Part shown: one piece after another, positions 1-11,723 of the stretch | Layout of the letters: each line of letters starts with the position of its first letter | How positions within the stretch are numbered: position 1 is the first letter of the stretch | Assembly: GCF_950295315.1 (NCBI RefSeq) | Contig: NC_080176.1 | Coordinates: forward strand, 34,189,006 to 34,253,005 | Source of the DNA: Erinaceus europaeus | Taxonomy: Eukaryota; Chordata; Mammalia; Eulipotyphla; Erinaceidae | Reading direction: 5' to 3' | Length of the DNA stretch: 64,000 bases | Position numbers and translations under genes: made by a program | Notes under the pieces: generated by a model | Database searches by the model: none | Told to the model about the DNA's origin: nothing | What the model saw: only the letters and a program-made list of their open reading frames with translations

Positions 1-2615
1 ATTTGGTTCCTTGTTTTACATATAGATATTTGTATCATGTATTCCTTTTGAAAATGATAATGTATTTAGTTACAATAGAGATTTACTTGTGTTACTTGGT
101 CTATGTTATTAAAACACAATGTTAATTTCCATAATTAACATTGATCACACAATGTCCTTAATTGATCACCAAGTCAGGTTTTGTTTTTCTGTGCTTCAAA
201 AACTTTTCCCTTGTTGTATTTATTTAAATGCTAGAATTAAATTTAAAGTTAGAGAGTTTAGATTTCTCTTTTCATTGCCTGAAGATTTTAAACAACTCAC
301 AGAAGACCCTAGATGGCATCAGGCAATGTCCTCTAAACCCATAGCATCCTTGTCATTAGTTCTGTTGCTGGGAGATGTTAATATGACCTTCCTTTGTCAG
401 AAAAGAACTGTAGTCCTTTCCCAGAATTCTCTTGTTAACGGTCTTTTTAACTCAAGTTGGTGGCTGTTTAATGAGTGAATGGTGATCTTTTTTATGAGCT
501 ATCCATATTGTTGACATTGTGTTGCACATTGCTTTTTAATTTTGAATGTGTTTTTAATTTGCAGAGCATGCATATGCTTTTCACATTAATAAGACTTGAG
601 TCAGCATTTCTGAGTCATGACTGCTATATGTAAATAAGCTGTAGCATCTCTTTATAGCCATTCAGACACTGTATTCTGTAAAATAAAAGACACTTGAGAA
701 GGGCTTTTTCCACCCAAGAACTCCTTTTGCCTCTTGGCAACTGAATTGCCCCAATATAAAGGTGTTGTGAAGGAGGAAAAGTGAGTTGCAAAGTGAAAAG
801 GCAATTGACAAATAATCACTCTTTTCTGCCTTTGATTGTGTCAGAGAGAGAGAGAGAGAGAGAGAGAATGTGTGTGTGTAGCAATTGTTTTCATTTTCAT
901 TTAGGAGAGGTCCAATGTCTGTCAAATCAGACCCATCTTATGATTGCAGTTGTATTTCTTTCTGGAGTTCCTAGAGGTGATGTTATCTTTTGTTCACTCA
1001 GCAGTGTGGTGGTTCCTGAGAGCATCTGTCACTTTAGGCATTACAAGACGGATGGGTCTCCAGTGAACTGTTGGTTGAAGCAAATGGTGAAAATAAGAAA
1101 AGACAAGGGGTTTCAGGGACTGCAGAGAGGACAGACAACAAGGAAATACTGTTAGAAATCAAGAGTCAGCTGAGCAATAAAGGAAGAGACAGCAAAGATG
1201 GCTCATAAGTAATTTTATAAGCTTCTTGGAAATCAGAATCTTTTTTTTGCTGGCTACAGTGATCTGAGGGCAACGTCTGCATCATGGTAAATAATTTTGT
1301 GCTTTGGATTTGCAAAATATTCTTGAACATTGGCCCCAAAACTATGAGAGAATTACATTGATACAGACTATTTTATGTGGAGATTTTGCTGTTTGGAAAA
1401 CTAGTAGCCTTTTTAAAAATAAATGTAAATACTTAAGAATTTTTAATTTATGCAGTTTTCTTTATATTTTTCCCTTTTCTTTCCTCCTTTTTTTAAATTA
1501 AGCACATGATTAATTATCCTCACTGTTTATTGAAGCTTCTTTGGCATCTTGACTGGGAATTCTGTCTGAAAATTTTATGCTCATGGCTTAGGGAGGCTGG
1601 GAGCATATTTTAAGTTATTTTAAACAGACTTTTACTTAATGTAATAGTGAAATTTTCTTTGATAAAAAACATATACTAGATACTGACTTGTCAGAACAAG
1701 GAGGCAAGTTTGTACTATATTTAGGAATTCATTTTTTGGTTAAATTCAAACTTTGTAAATGCCAACCTATATAAAGGCCTTCCTGAATAGGAAGAGGAAG
1801 AAGGTTGACTAGGGAGTAATGGAGGAGGGGTGAGTCGGTGGGTGGATGGTGATCTGATTGGGGAAAAAAATGATTTTGTCAAATTTTTGCCACTGGTTTA
1901 TGAAAAACACCGTTGGTTGAAAGGCAAAGAAATTAAGATGATTAGAAGCCTTAAGCTTTACAAATGGTGGAGTATCTTCCTTCTCTATGGGTATAAATAA
2001 TAGATGAAAGAGTGAGAGTGACAACAAAGGATCAGGTCATTTAAGAGAATGTGTGCAGCCTGAATAGAGGTCTGTGGCCCAGGGGCAAAGGTCATAGCTT
2101 TGAGTGTAATTAGAAGAAAATACAAAAAATGTCATTACTAGCAGGTAAAGTGTGCAGCACGTGGCCCAAAATTAGCAATTTTAGACACTGAAGCTATTGG
2201 AATTGGATTACTGACCTTTTTTAAAAATCATTAAGGTCCTTGTGGAGTCATATAGTTTCATTGGCAGTAATGCAGTTTGACCTTGTTGACCACATGGGGT
2301 AATCTTGGGTTTGGATGTAGGTAGCAAGATTCCTGATTTACAAGTGATGTTTGTTTGCATATGGGTAGGGGGGAAAACACATGAGTTTGAAATTCGAGGC
2401 CTTACATTTTTATTCTTCTTTTGCCTGAAGATATTTCTCTGGCATTAAGCAATGTAAGATACATATTTTTAGTTCAGACTCTAAAATGATTCTTTTCCTT
2501 CCTCTCAACTTGGTGTAAAATGGTAGCAAAATAATAACTTTTTAAGAGAACATATTATTTGATGTATTTTGGTGTTATAAATACGCATATTAATTAATAC
2601 ATTCTTGCATTTTAT
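1..2615. other. Intron upstream of the GREB1L start codon, no gene seen
   Basis: AT-rich intronic sequence with no SINE or L1 that I can recognise, apart from a short GA repeat at 843-868. Open frames here, such as 119-478, have no recognisable domain and no splice context. A non-coding 5' exon of GREB1L could lie in this stretch but cannot be identified by eye. Confidence 0.6.
843..868. repeat. (GA)n microsatellite
   Basis: Thirteen GA units followed by a short TG run. The open frames crossing it, with ERERER or SLSLSL repeats, are translations of the microsatellite. Confidence 0.95.
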
Positions 2616-2616
2616 T

Positions 2617-2768
2617 TTTAGATTTTATTTATTTATTTATGAGAAAGTTAGGAGGAGAGAGAGAGAGAAAGAACCAGACATCACTCTGGTACATGTGCTG
2701 CTGGGGATCACTCAGGACCTCATACTTGAGAGTCCAATGCTTTATCCACTGTGCCGCCTCCTGGACCA
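2617..2768 (-). mobile_element. SINE-D, antisense
   Basis: The left end is an AT-rich tail (TTTATTTATTTA). It is followed by a GAGA-rich block, then 'CATCACTCTGGTACATGTG' and 'TTTATCCACTGTGCCGCC', the complement of the SINE-D head. Diagnostic for the family is the sense head 'GTGGATAAAGCACTGGACT', a tRNA-like A box. Confidence 0.85.
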
Positions 2769-3025
2769 CACATTTTCTTTTTGATGAAAGGATACAAATA
2801 CTTCTAAGTTATGTATAAAGATCAGCAATAAATAGTTTTTATTTTATTCAGTACTTTATGACTATTCCATACAGAAGTTTGTATTTACCATAATCTGCTT
2901 AGAGAAGAGAATATGGACTTTATGCCTTTCAATCAGTTACATGTATTCATGTAGTTTAGTTTCGTTTAGTTTAGGAATGCATACTCAGGAAGGGAGAAAA
3001 TAATAGTCCTCTTCTTATAGGCTCC

Positions 3026-3354
3026 TTTTTTAAAAAATATTTATTTATTCCCTTTTGTTGCCCTTGTTTTATTCTTGTGGTTATTATTATTGTTGTTGTT
3101 ATTGCTGTTGTTAGATAGGACAGAGAGAAATGGAGAGAGGAGAGGAAGACAGAGAGGGGGAGAGAAAGATAGACACCTGCAGACGTGCTTCACCGCCTGT
3201 GAAGCGACTTCCCTGCAGGTGGGGAGCCAAAGAAGGCTCTAACCGAGATCCTTAAGCTGGTCCTTACGTTTTGCGGAGCTCAAACCTGGATCCTTAAGCC
3301 TGTCATTGGTGCTTTGCTCCATGTGTGCTTAACCCGCTGTGCTGCCCGACTCCC
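3026..3354 (-). mobile_element. SINE-A, antisense, flanked by a 10-bp duplication
   Basis: Near full-length copy. From left to right it has the complement of the tail (CCCTTTTGTTGCCCTTG), a GA-rich middle, and the tRNA-like head ending CCGACTCCC. The sequence tataggctcc occurs at 3016-3025 and again at 3355-3364, a target-site duplication. In sense orientation the family has an A box in GTAGCGCAGCGGGTTAAGC and a B box GGTTCGAGCCCC, both pol III promoter elements inherited from a tRNA. Confidence 0.95.
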
Positions 3355-3364
3355 TATAGGCTCC

Positions 3365-6300
3365 CTTTTTTGGAGTTTATTAAGTATAAATTTCAAAAAG
3401 TAGAAAATAATTTTAAATCAACACTAGTTAAGTTTTTTGAGGAGATACATTTTCATCATGCCTCAGAGATAATAAAACTCAAATATCTTAGATTAAGAAA
3501 ACTGCTTTTCACTAATTTCATCGCTAAACATAGTTCTGGGTTTTTAGCTATATAGTAACACCTTTCAAAAAGGTAGACCTTACAGATTTGTGCAATTTAA
3601 ATTCATTGGGAGGAGATATTAAAGCAACAGAAATTACTTTTCAATCTATATAACCATGTGATTATTTTGGAGTATTTAAGAAGAAACGTCCCAAATTCAA
3701 TCTATGTGTGTTTGTATATCTAAGACTTTTTATAATTAATTTCTAATAGTAATCTTTACATAATTGTAAATATTTAGATTATTATATTATGGAATATAAT
3801 GCTTTTGGAAACTGACATGCCCTTACATATATATTTTTATTTTTTTATGTTTTTGCAGGTGCAAAAAAGCTTTAAACAAGTAAAATCTAGGCAGCAGACT
3901 CCTTGAAGTGTTGACAACCCAACTTAATCATGAACATGATTCAAAAATGTTAATAAATAAACCAAGGTATTGTATAAATATAATGCCCCCTCCAATTTTC
4001 AAGTTCAATTTTGTTATAAAAAGTCATATTTATAATTTAAATAAAGCTGCTATATTTCATCCTTAAATAAATTAAATAGGTATTTCTATGAACTCTTCTC
4101 TTATTTACCCCCCTTCTTGCTTTCCTTCCCCCATCAACAGACACACACACCTTCAGCAGTATGGTTCCCCCTACAACTGTCTCTGTGTTATACTTCCTAG
4201 ATACCTAAGTTAAGATATGAATCCAACTTTTTTTCCCCCTGTGTTGATTTTAGTTTTATGTTTCAATTTATTTAATGAGAATGATATCTATACTGTTGTA
4301 TTTTGCAGAAAAACTCAAACCATATCTAATAAATGTCTCATATATTTATACTTTTTAAAACACTATCTGAGATGTATATTCTAAAAGTTTTGTGAAAGTT
4401 TTTTTTTTTCTATTTTAGAAGGTTTTTATTTTTGAAAGGAAAATAGTGATAACTGCTTAGAACTGGGAATTTAGGTAACCTGTTGATAAGAGAATAACCC
4501 AAGACCATCTCTCTTTGGTGGGGGTGGGGGTGGGGTAATAGCATACTTAAATAGCCTGGGATTTCCAAGAAAGGCCAAAGATCTTTTCCTCTTTTATGGC
4601 CTGTTGTATCCTTTTGCAGTCCCAGAGAACAAGAGGGTCATTGCCACTTCAGCCTGGTCCCTGTTTGTTCCTTCATGGTGACCATGCAGATCCTGATGCC
4701 TAGTATCAGCTAAACATTTGGGCTTGGAACATCTGGAAAATGGTCAAAAAGGGAGCAGAGGAAACTGAAGAGATGGGGAACTGTTGCGTTTTGTTACACC
4801 AGGTGCTAGGAGGAAGCAACATTCTCCTTTTTTGATATGGGAGGCAAATTCTGTGGGCCCTGGAGTTAGGCTTCAACAATTGAAGGGGTCAAAGGACAGC
4901 TGAGTGGGGTCAGTTAGACACCATGGGGTGTATTTTGTTACTCAGTTAAAGGAACAGCCTCCTAAAACCTTAAAAGATTCTCTTGAAAATCTGTGTTGTG
5001 GAAAAGTTTTATGAGTCTCATGGCAAAAACTCCTGATTTATCTAAGGAATGCTTTTGTCTAATGGAAGGGTAATCTTTACCAAATGTTGGCAACGTGTGT
5101 AAGAGTCAATCTAGGTCTAAAAGAACAGTGTTTGAAGTACACTCTACAAAATGTTTATCATTTTAACATTACTCTCTCAATGGAGAATTTTGCCCTGTTG
5201 AAATACTACCTTTTTCTTTCCTCAGAGCAGAAAGTATGTTTGTAGGAGAGAGTGCAAAGAGAGAGCCTACATTAATTTAAAAATTATTTTTAAGCAGGGT
5301 AATTCTAAACAAACAGGATCTTATATAAACTTTTAAAAATACAAATATCAGCTGGTTGTTACCTTTGAATTTACTTTGATGTACAAGGTGGAAAGTAGCT
5401 CATGAAGTGTCATGAAGAGTCTAGACTGTAGACTCTTTAGTTTAGCTGTATTTTTCATAATAGAAGTGGATATCAGCTGACAACTTTAAATCTTATGTTT
5501 CACCCTGAATATGTCTCTCAGACATCTTGTAGTAGTATGTAAACAAAGCCACTATTAAGAGTCAAGAACAGAGACTAGGAATACCAGATATAAGAAAGAA
5601 TTTGCTCTTTTGAAGGGAAGTAGAAGAGAAAAATTTACATAGTTTAAGTGCTGTCTACCACACTTTATAGCCTCAGTATACCACACTGCAAAATACCTGT
5701 TATGTGATGGTGGATACTTTTGAAAGGTATAGGCCTCCTTGCAAATGCATAGTAAAAGTAGGGACTGTTAGAGGGATATGGTAGTGTTTTGATGTTCTAG
5801 TTTATACACTAAGCATAGATACATATACATAGAGAGCATCTATATGATATGCAATGATTGGGGAAAAGATAAATGATGAGTAGTATATAACAGACTTCAT
5901 TAAGTACTTTCTTACAAATTTACAATATAAATTACTTATGCATGCTTCCCCCCCCCCCAATCTTTTAAAATAATTACTCACATTATAGGAGTAGACAAAA
6001 GGTTCAGTGTCTATTTTTCTCTCAAGGATGAAGTACTTTTCAACAACTAATTTAGAAATCTAAGTAGAGTGACTGATAATTACTTAGAGAAAGCCTACAG
6101 CTGGCTGTTTTAAGTAGCATTGAAATTGTGGCCAAACTGACAAAAGCAATTAGCAGTGTTACTAAAAGAAGATGGGAAGACAGGGGCAGATGACAGAATG
6201 GATACTTAACTAACCCACATAAGAACAGAATGTTCATAGTTGCTTTGAGTTTCCAGAGCCTTTTATTTTACTACTTTCTGAATTACCAGCAAAGTGGTTG

Positions 6301-8166
6301 TTTTGCAAGTTAAATAATCCATATACGTTTGTTCACTCCTAACTCATCTAATTTGAAAGAAAACAGATGTTTGGTAGTTGTATCTAAGAAAAGCAAACTG
6401 GACCAAGTCTCAGGCAGACATTTATTTATAGCATTTCTTAGAAGTCAATTTTAAATGAACTTCAACTTAACTATAATTATGGTGAGTAGGAATTTCTTAA
6501 CCCATTTTTTCAACAAATGCATTTTTTTTTTCCATTACCAAGGAGACCAAAGTCCTGCTTCTGGGTTTAGTAACACAGTACTACCAAAGCAAAACAAAGC
6601 AAATAAAACAAACACATAAAAAATATCTTTGCAGAAGTCTTTTATGTGTTGTTACTGATTACATTTACCTGTTAATGTCCTTTGCCCCTCTTGCAAGCAA
6701 TGTCTTAAGAAAATTAAAGACAAGTAAATAATAGAAATTAGATGCATGTTATGGGGAAAAAAGTTTTTTTAGTCATCTGTGCTCTCCCCATTATACTTGA
6801 GAAATTTGTCCCCAATCCCAGTGTTTGATGCAAATTTTAATGATTATTGTAATAAATTCCCAGAAGTTTGTCTCCAAAACCATAGATGCTAACCTTTCTT
6901 AGTGTGGCAGTCTTGATAGATGTGGTAAGCCACACTTAGGAAGCATTTCTGGTTATTTAATGTTTTCTGTTCTGGATTATTGACTCTTATCCCTGTTGAA
7001 AAATTGGTCTCTAGTGACATGGCGGAGGTCACACATAGCCTATTATTGTTTTGCTTCTTTCATCTTCCACAGAGATTGCTTCTGGTAATTATACTAGTTC
7101 CAGATAGTCTTGATGAGATGTGTTTATTTTAAGAAGAATTTCTGGCATTTCAAGGAAGAAAGTGAAGATTTGTTACAAAGAAGAACATTGTACTTTATCT
7201 TTTCAATTATGACTATTTTAAAATAGTGATTAGAAAATTGCTACAGCAGTTATTTCTTTAACAATTTTAAGGGACATTACATATCCATGATTATATTGGT
7301 AGAACTGTCTGATTTTAAAATTAAGCTATCAGAACTGTTTTCTCTTGAATTAGAATTTTTTGATTTCCATTGAGACAGTGTTGGTTTGCAAGGAGTATCA
7401 CTTCATCTTTTTCTCATGTATGTTACCCTACCACTCTCTTAACCAAAGCACCACTAGCATCCCTCCACCTAATGGGTTTTTATTTCAGTACCAAAAATAT
7501 ATTTTGGCTTTAGATAGTGCAAAAAGGGAGTCACCATTATCTAAATATACAGAACTGTTACCCTAGGTTGGAAATGTTTAAAAATTCTGAATATTCTAAA
7601 TATTTTCAGCAAATAGAATAAATAAAAATGACATTGCCTTAGTTCTAGTGATGTTAAACTTGATACTGAGTCTAGGAGACACAATCTAATCCCTTCATTA
7701 TAAAGTTCCCTATCAGCCTTTTAACTAATGGTTTTATTTATAATAATTGCATAAATGAATTTTACTTTAATTGTTTGTTGTAAAGTGGTACTTTTATAAC
7801 TTTGCTGTTCTTTCCACATTTACCAGTGAGGAGTCTTCATTTTAAAAAAGAAAAGTACTATGCATGACCAGGACTGTACTTTGAAGCACAAGAACAAGAT
7901 AATGCTTCACATTTCCCTTTTTCCTTTTTGTAGGATTTGATTAACTTTTGCTTTGTTTGTTTTCCCAAGAGGTGCTTTATTTTTTTTTCTTTGAGGAGTA
8001 AAATCAATTTATGAATTTTTATATTTTTAATATGCTTTGGTCCTTTGTATTTATTATTATTATTTTTTTAGATTCAGTGTCTCTCATCTTTGGTCTCTGG
8101 GTACACTTCAGTGTAGATTCCTTGTGTTTTATTATTGTTATTATTGTCATTGTTGTTGCTATTTAT
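3365..8166. other. 4.8-kb intronic stretch without recognisable SINE or L1
   Basis: This is the longest repeat-poor stretch in the window. It is AT-rich, with a C run at 5949-5958 and no long open frame that resembles a protein. In a window where SINEs otherwise occur about every 700 bp, their absence may mean constraint or just chance. No exon could be supported. Confidence 0.6.
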
Positions 8167-8279
8167 CAGAGCACTGCTTAACTCTGGCTTAAGGTGATAC
8201 AAGGATTAAACCTGGGGCCTCAGAGTCTCATGCATGATAGTCTGTTACATAGACCTCTGAGATACCTCCCTAACCCAGC
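8167..8279 (-). mobile_element. SINE-C, antisense, diverged
   Basis: It starts CAGAGCACTGCTTAACTCTGGCTTA, of which the first 11 bases are typical of antisense SINE-C. It continues through a degenerate 'GGATTAAACCTGGGGCC' B-box region to 'CCTCCCTAACCCAGCC'. The divergence suggests an old copy. Confidence 0.75.
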
Positions 8280-8567
8280 CTTTAGTCTTGAAAATTCCTT
8301 TATGTTTCAGCACAGGATGTTCAAAGCTCATCATGTATATTTTCTCCTCCTGGTCTGGCATTGCTATACCCTTAAAGAGTCTTCTTTTCAATGGGGATTT
8401 TTTTGTATGTTATTGAGTTATTTATCATCACTTCTCAAACTTCTTAGCAGATAATGTTTAGAAATATAAATCTGAAACTTCTACTCTTCTGTCTCCACCT
8501 CCTCTTCCTTTTCCTCTTCCTTACCCTCTCCTCCTCTTCTATATCCTTATCTTTTTCCATCTTTTTT

Positions 8568-8661
8568 CCAGAGCACTGCTCAGCTCTGGCTTATGGTGAT
8601 ACCAAAGATTGAATGTGGGACCTTGAAGCCTCAACTGTCTCCTATGCTATATCCCCAGCCC
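8568..8661 (-). mobile_element. SINE-C, antisense
   Basis: Runs from CCAGAGCACTGCTCAGCTCT to ATATCCCCAGCC. It is shorter than other copies because of small internal deletions. It is preceded by a pyrimidine-rich CCTCTTCC tract. Confidence 0.8.
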
Positions 8662-8795
8662 ACAATTTTTTTTAATTTGATTTAAAAAAAAAAGTTGTTA
8701 CTTAAAAAAAGACAAACTTATTCATCATTTTACAATGGGTTATATCCTGATAAACAAATCCTAATTTGAAAATACTAAAATACTAAAAGTGTTTT

Positions 8796-8936
8796 AAAAG
8801 ATTTATTTATTTATTTAGAGAAAGATAGGAATAGAGAACCAGAGCACCACTCTTGTCTGTGTGATGCTAGGGATTGAACTCAGAACCTCATGCTTGAAAG
8901 TCTAACAATTTATTCACTAAGCTATCTCCTAGGCTG
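8796..8936 (-). mobile_element. SINE-D, antisense, diverged
   Basis: The AAAAGATTTATTTATTTATT tail is followed by GAGAAAGATAGGAATAGAG and the complement of the tRNA-like head, ending TATTCACTAAGCTATCTCCT. No clean target duplication was found. Confidence 0.8.
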
Positions 8937-8973
8937 CAGAAAATATTAAGTTTTTTTTTTCAAATGCACTTGG

Positions 8974-9237
8974 GTGGGGGGAAGATGCTGGCTTACCTGG
9001 TAGAGCTTACATGTTACCATGCATGAGGACCTAGGTTCAAGTCCCTAGTCCCTTCCTACAGGGAAAAGGTTCACCAGCAGTTGAGCTATAGATGTCTCTC
9101 CTTTCTCTCTCTTCTCCCTCTCTATCTTTATCTGTCTCTCCCCTCTATCAAAAAAAAAAAAAAAAAGGCATGGTGGGGGAAAACAGTGGAATTCTGCAGA
9201 GATCAACTTCCAGTGACAACCCTAGTAGCAAAAAAAT
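8974..9237 (+). mobile_element. SINE-B, sense, with 3' 'GACAACCCTAGTAGCAAAA' end
   Basis: It contains CTTACCTGGTAGAGCTTACA and the B-box-like GGTTCAAGTCCCTAG. A C/T-rich middle, an A-run and a conserved 3' block related to the long SINE-A ending (CAATAACCCTGGAGGCAAAA) follow. Confidence 0.8.
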
Positions 9238-9259
9238 AATTAACAATTAGATGCCCTTT

Positions 9260-9465
9260 GGGACCTGGGAATAGTCTTCTTGGTGTAGTGCACACTTTGC
9301 CATTCTTGAGGACTCAGGTTTGAGTCCCCATACCACATAGAAGCTCCATGTATGACAACAGCGGAAGCTTCATGAATCATGACGTGGTGCTGTAGTGTCT
9401 GTCACTCTCTCTTTTACTCTACCTTTCTGTCTCTTTATCCCTCTCTGAGTGTATCTGAAATTTAA
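9260..9465 (+). mobile_element. SINE-B-like, sense, diverged
   Basis: 'GGTGTAGTGCACACTTTGCC', 'CAGGTTTGAGTCCCCAT' and a C/T-rich tail mark an old tRNA-derived SINE. The same variant, with 'GGTGCTGTAGTGTC', occurs at 39385 and 51120. Confidence 0.65.
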
Positions 9466-9584
9466 CAGAGAGATAGGGAGGGAGGGGAAGAGAGAGAGAG
9501 AGAGAGGTATTGAGATTCTACCAGGAGTGTTAGACTCCCACAGGCATAAAGTCCTAGTGCAAAAGAACAAAAATTTATGAAAAC

Positions 9585-10250
9585 CTTTAATACATACAAC
9601 TACCTGATGTTTTCACTCATATATGTAATCTAGAGATCTGGTACACATAAACTAGAAAAAAAAAGCAAGCAAACTTTTTAAAATTTATTTATTTATTTAA
9701 GAAAAAAGACATTAACAAAATCATAGGATGGGGGGGGTACAACTCCACACAATTCCCGCCACCCAATCTCCATATCCCATACCCTCCCCAGTAGCTTTCC
9801 CATTCTCTATCCTTCTGGGAGCATGGACCCAGGGTTGTTGTGGGTTGCAGAAGGTGAGAGGTCTGGCTTCTGTAATTGCCTCCCCACTGAACATGGGCAT
9901 TGACAGGTTGATCCATACTCCCAGTCTGCCTCTCTCTTTCCCTAGTAGGGTGAGTCTTTGGGGAAGCTGAGCTCCAGGACGCATTGGTGGAGTCTTCAGT
10001 CCAGGGAAGCCTGGCTGGCATCCTGATGGCATCTGGAACCTGGTGGCTGAAAAGAGAGTTAACATACAAAGCCAAACAAATTGTTGAAGAAGCAAACTTT
10101 TCTAAAGACCTGTGAGAACTATAATGGTTATCTTTGGTAGGTGGAAGGATAGGGATACAGAACTTTGATGGTGGGTGTGGTGTGGAACTATACACTGTAA
10201 TCCTAAAGTCTTATATCCTATTATTAATCACAAATTTAAAAAAAATTAAA
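9585..10250 (+). mobile_element. L1 3' UTR fragment, sense, split by element X
   Basis: The left part has 'GATGTTTTCACTCATATATG', typical of L1 3' UTRs. The right part (10102-10250) has 'GATACAGAACTTTGATGGTG' and ends in an A-rich tail. The two parts are separated by the element X insertion at 9679-10089. No ORF2 remains. Confidence 0.75.
9679..10089 (-). mobile_element. Element X copy 1 (3' module only), antisense
   Basis: A 411-bp insertion in an L1 3' UTR. The 12-bp sequence aagcaaactttt lies on both sides, at 9667-9678 and 10090-10101. It carries only the shared 3' module ('CCACACAATTCCCGCCACCC' through 'GAGTTAACATACAAAGCC'). It is 5'-truncated relative to the copies at 47445 and 55548, as expected for target-primed reverse transcription. 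On the minus strand it holds one version of the recurring 90-codon open frame, with the motifs LYVNSLFSHQVPDA and WSSASPKTHPTRERERQ. Whether that frame was ever translated is unknown. Confidence 0.8.
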
Positions 10251-10390
10251 GACTAATAACCTTCCTGTTCTTATCAGAGGCAGGAGATACAGGTGGGCAT
10301 TTTATAGATCTAATGGGCACAAAAACACAGAACACAGTGTCAAAAAGTGCTGGCAGCATAGTACACTATAGCATGTATGTCATTTATTCC

Positions 10391-10609
10391 TTTTAATATT
10401 TTAATTTATTGATTTTGAATGGAGACAGAGAGAAATTAAGAGGGGAGGGAAGTTAGAAAGGGGGAGAAAGAGAGAGACACATACAAACAAACCTGAAGCA
10501 GTTTCACTGCTCTTGAAGCTTCTCCCCCTGCATGTGTGAACCAGGGTCTTGAACCATGTCCTCATCCATTGTAACGTATGCTCTATTGGATGTTCACCAC
10601 CAGGCCCCC
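10391..10609 (-). mobile_element. SINE-B, antisense
   Basis: The AT tail is followed by GAATGGAGACAGAGAGAAATT, with a GA-rich middle. It ends in the complement of the head, 'CATTGTAACGTATGCTCTAT ... ACCACCAGGCCCCC'. Confidence 0.85.
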
Positions 10610-10756
10610 AAGTCATTCACTCTTAGAATTACTTGATTAACTGGGGCCTACAGCTCCATTCTACTGCCTAACATGACAAAGAATATCATGCCAATGATCA
10701 CAACACCTGGAAAACATCAAAATTCAAAGCAAAATTTCTATTGAATGTGTGTGTAG

Positions 10757-11115
10757 CCTTTTTTTTTTTTTTTCCCTCCAGGGTTATTGCTGGGCTCGGT
10801 GCCTGCACCATGAATCCACCACTCCTGGAGGCCGTTTTTCCCCCTTTTGTTGCCATTGTTGTTGTAGCCTCGTTGTGGTTATTATTATTGCCCTTGTTGA
10901 TGCTATTCGTTGTTGGATAGGACAGAGAGAAATGGAGAGAGGAGGGAAAGACAGAGTGGGGGAGAGAAATATAGACACCTGCAGACCTGCTTCACCGCCT
11001 ATGAAGTGACCCCCCCTGCAGATGGGGAGCTGGGGGCTCGAACTGGGATCCTCACGCTGGTCCTTGCTCTTCGTGCCACCTGTGCTTAACCCACTGCGCT
11101 GCCGCCCGACCCCCT
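10757..11115 (-). mobile_element. SINE-A long form, antisense, with cryptic 3' splice site
   Basis: A T-run is followed by CCCTCCAG, GGTTATTGCTGGGCTCGG, the complement of the long-form 3' block, the CCCTTTTGTTGCC tail, the GA-rich body and the head ending GCCGCCCGACCCCC. The T-run plus CCTCCAG at 10761-10781 is a good-looking acceptor in gene orientation. The usual SINE donor (CAG|GTGGGG) is mutated here to CAGATGGGG. Confidence 0.9.
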
Positions 11116-11139
11116 AGTATTTTTTTAAGACTCATCTAA

Positions 11140-11275
11140 CTATTTAAATTATGTGAGAAAGAAAGTTACATTTGAGAGAAACCAGAGCACCAGAATATCT
11201 GATGTCAAAGATTGAGTCTAGAGTCTCAGGCATGCAGATCTTGTGTTCCACCATCTGTGCTATTCTCCCTGTCAC
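11140..11275 (-). mobile_element. SINE-D-like, antisense, diverged
   Basis: 'GAGAGAAACCAGAGCACCAG' and 'GGCATGCAGATCTTGTGTTC' match the antisense SINE-D outline, but with many differences. Old copy, low certainty of family. Confidence 0.55.
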
Positions 11276-11659
11276 ATAGTCTGTTTTTATTTCATATTTT
11301 ATTTTGTGTACTTACACAAGAATAGCCACAGAATTTAGATGAATTCACTTACTGTATGACACTTTCTTTATTATCTCATACTCTAATTTTCATACCTTTA
11401 AGAATTGAAAGATACTAAGATGAAAAAAGAAAGATAATTTCTCTCTATGTAGCCCTATCATCAATACTTAAAAATTACCTCCTGACTTTTTTCACAGCTT
11501 GCATCATTATTTTTTCAAGAAAATAATGTCTAGATATATTCATTTATTATAAATTCATATTATATTTTAATATCATAATTACTTTCTTGTGACTTCTACT
11601 TACCTAAATTAAGTGTTATACCACTATTGAGGAAATAAAAATTAAATAATGTTTTTTTC

Positions 11660-11723
11660 TGGTTTTTTTATCTTTATTTTATTTATTGGGTAGACACAGC
11701 CAGAAATTGAGAGGAAAGGGGGT
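11660..11723 (-). mobile_element. SINE-B fragment, antisense
   Basis: Only the tail and the start of the GA-rich body are present ('TTTATTTATTGGGTAGACAC'). It stops abruptly at the start of element X. Confidence 0.6.

Noticed and set aside
119..478. 119-codon open frame on the + strand
   Set aside because: No recognisable domain, no splice or Kozak context, AT-rich composition. Consistent with chance in intronic DNA.
781..1155. Open frame with an ERERER run
   Set aside because: Created by the GA microsatellite; no support on either side.
3026..3354. tRNA gene, suggested by A and B boxes
   Set aside because: The boxes belong to SINE-A heads repeated about 25 times. There is no cloverleaf or mature tRNA end.
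9728..9970. Proline/serine-rich open frame, and similar frames at 39024, 47586, 47665, 61847 and 61902
   Set aside because: These lie on the antisense strand of element X. They are similar only because the element is repeated.
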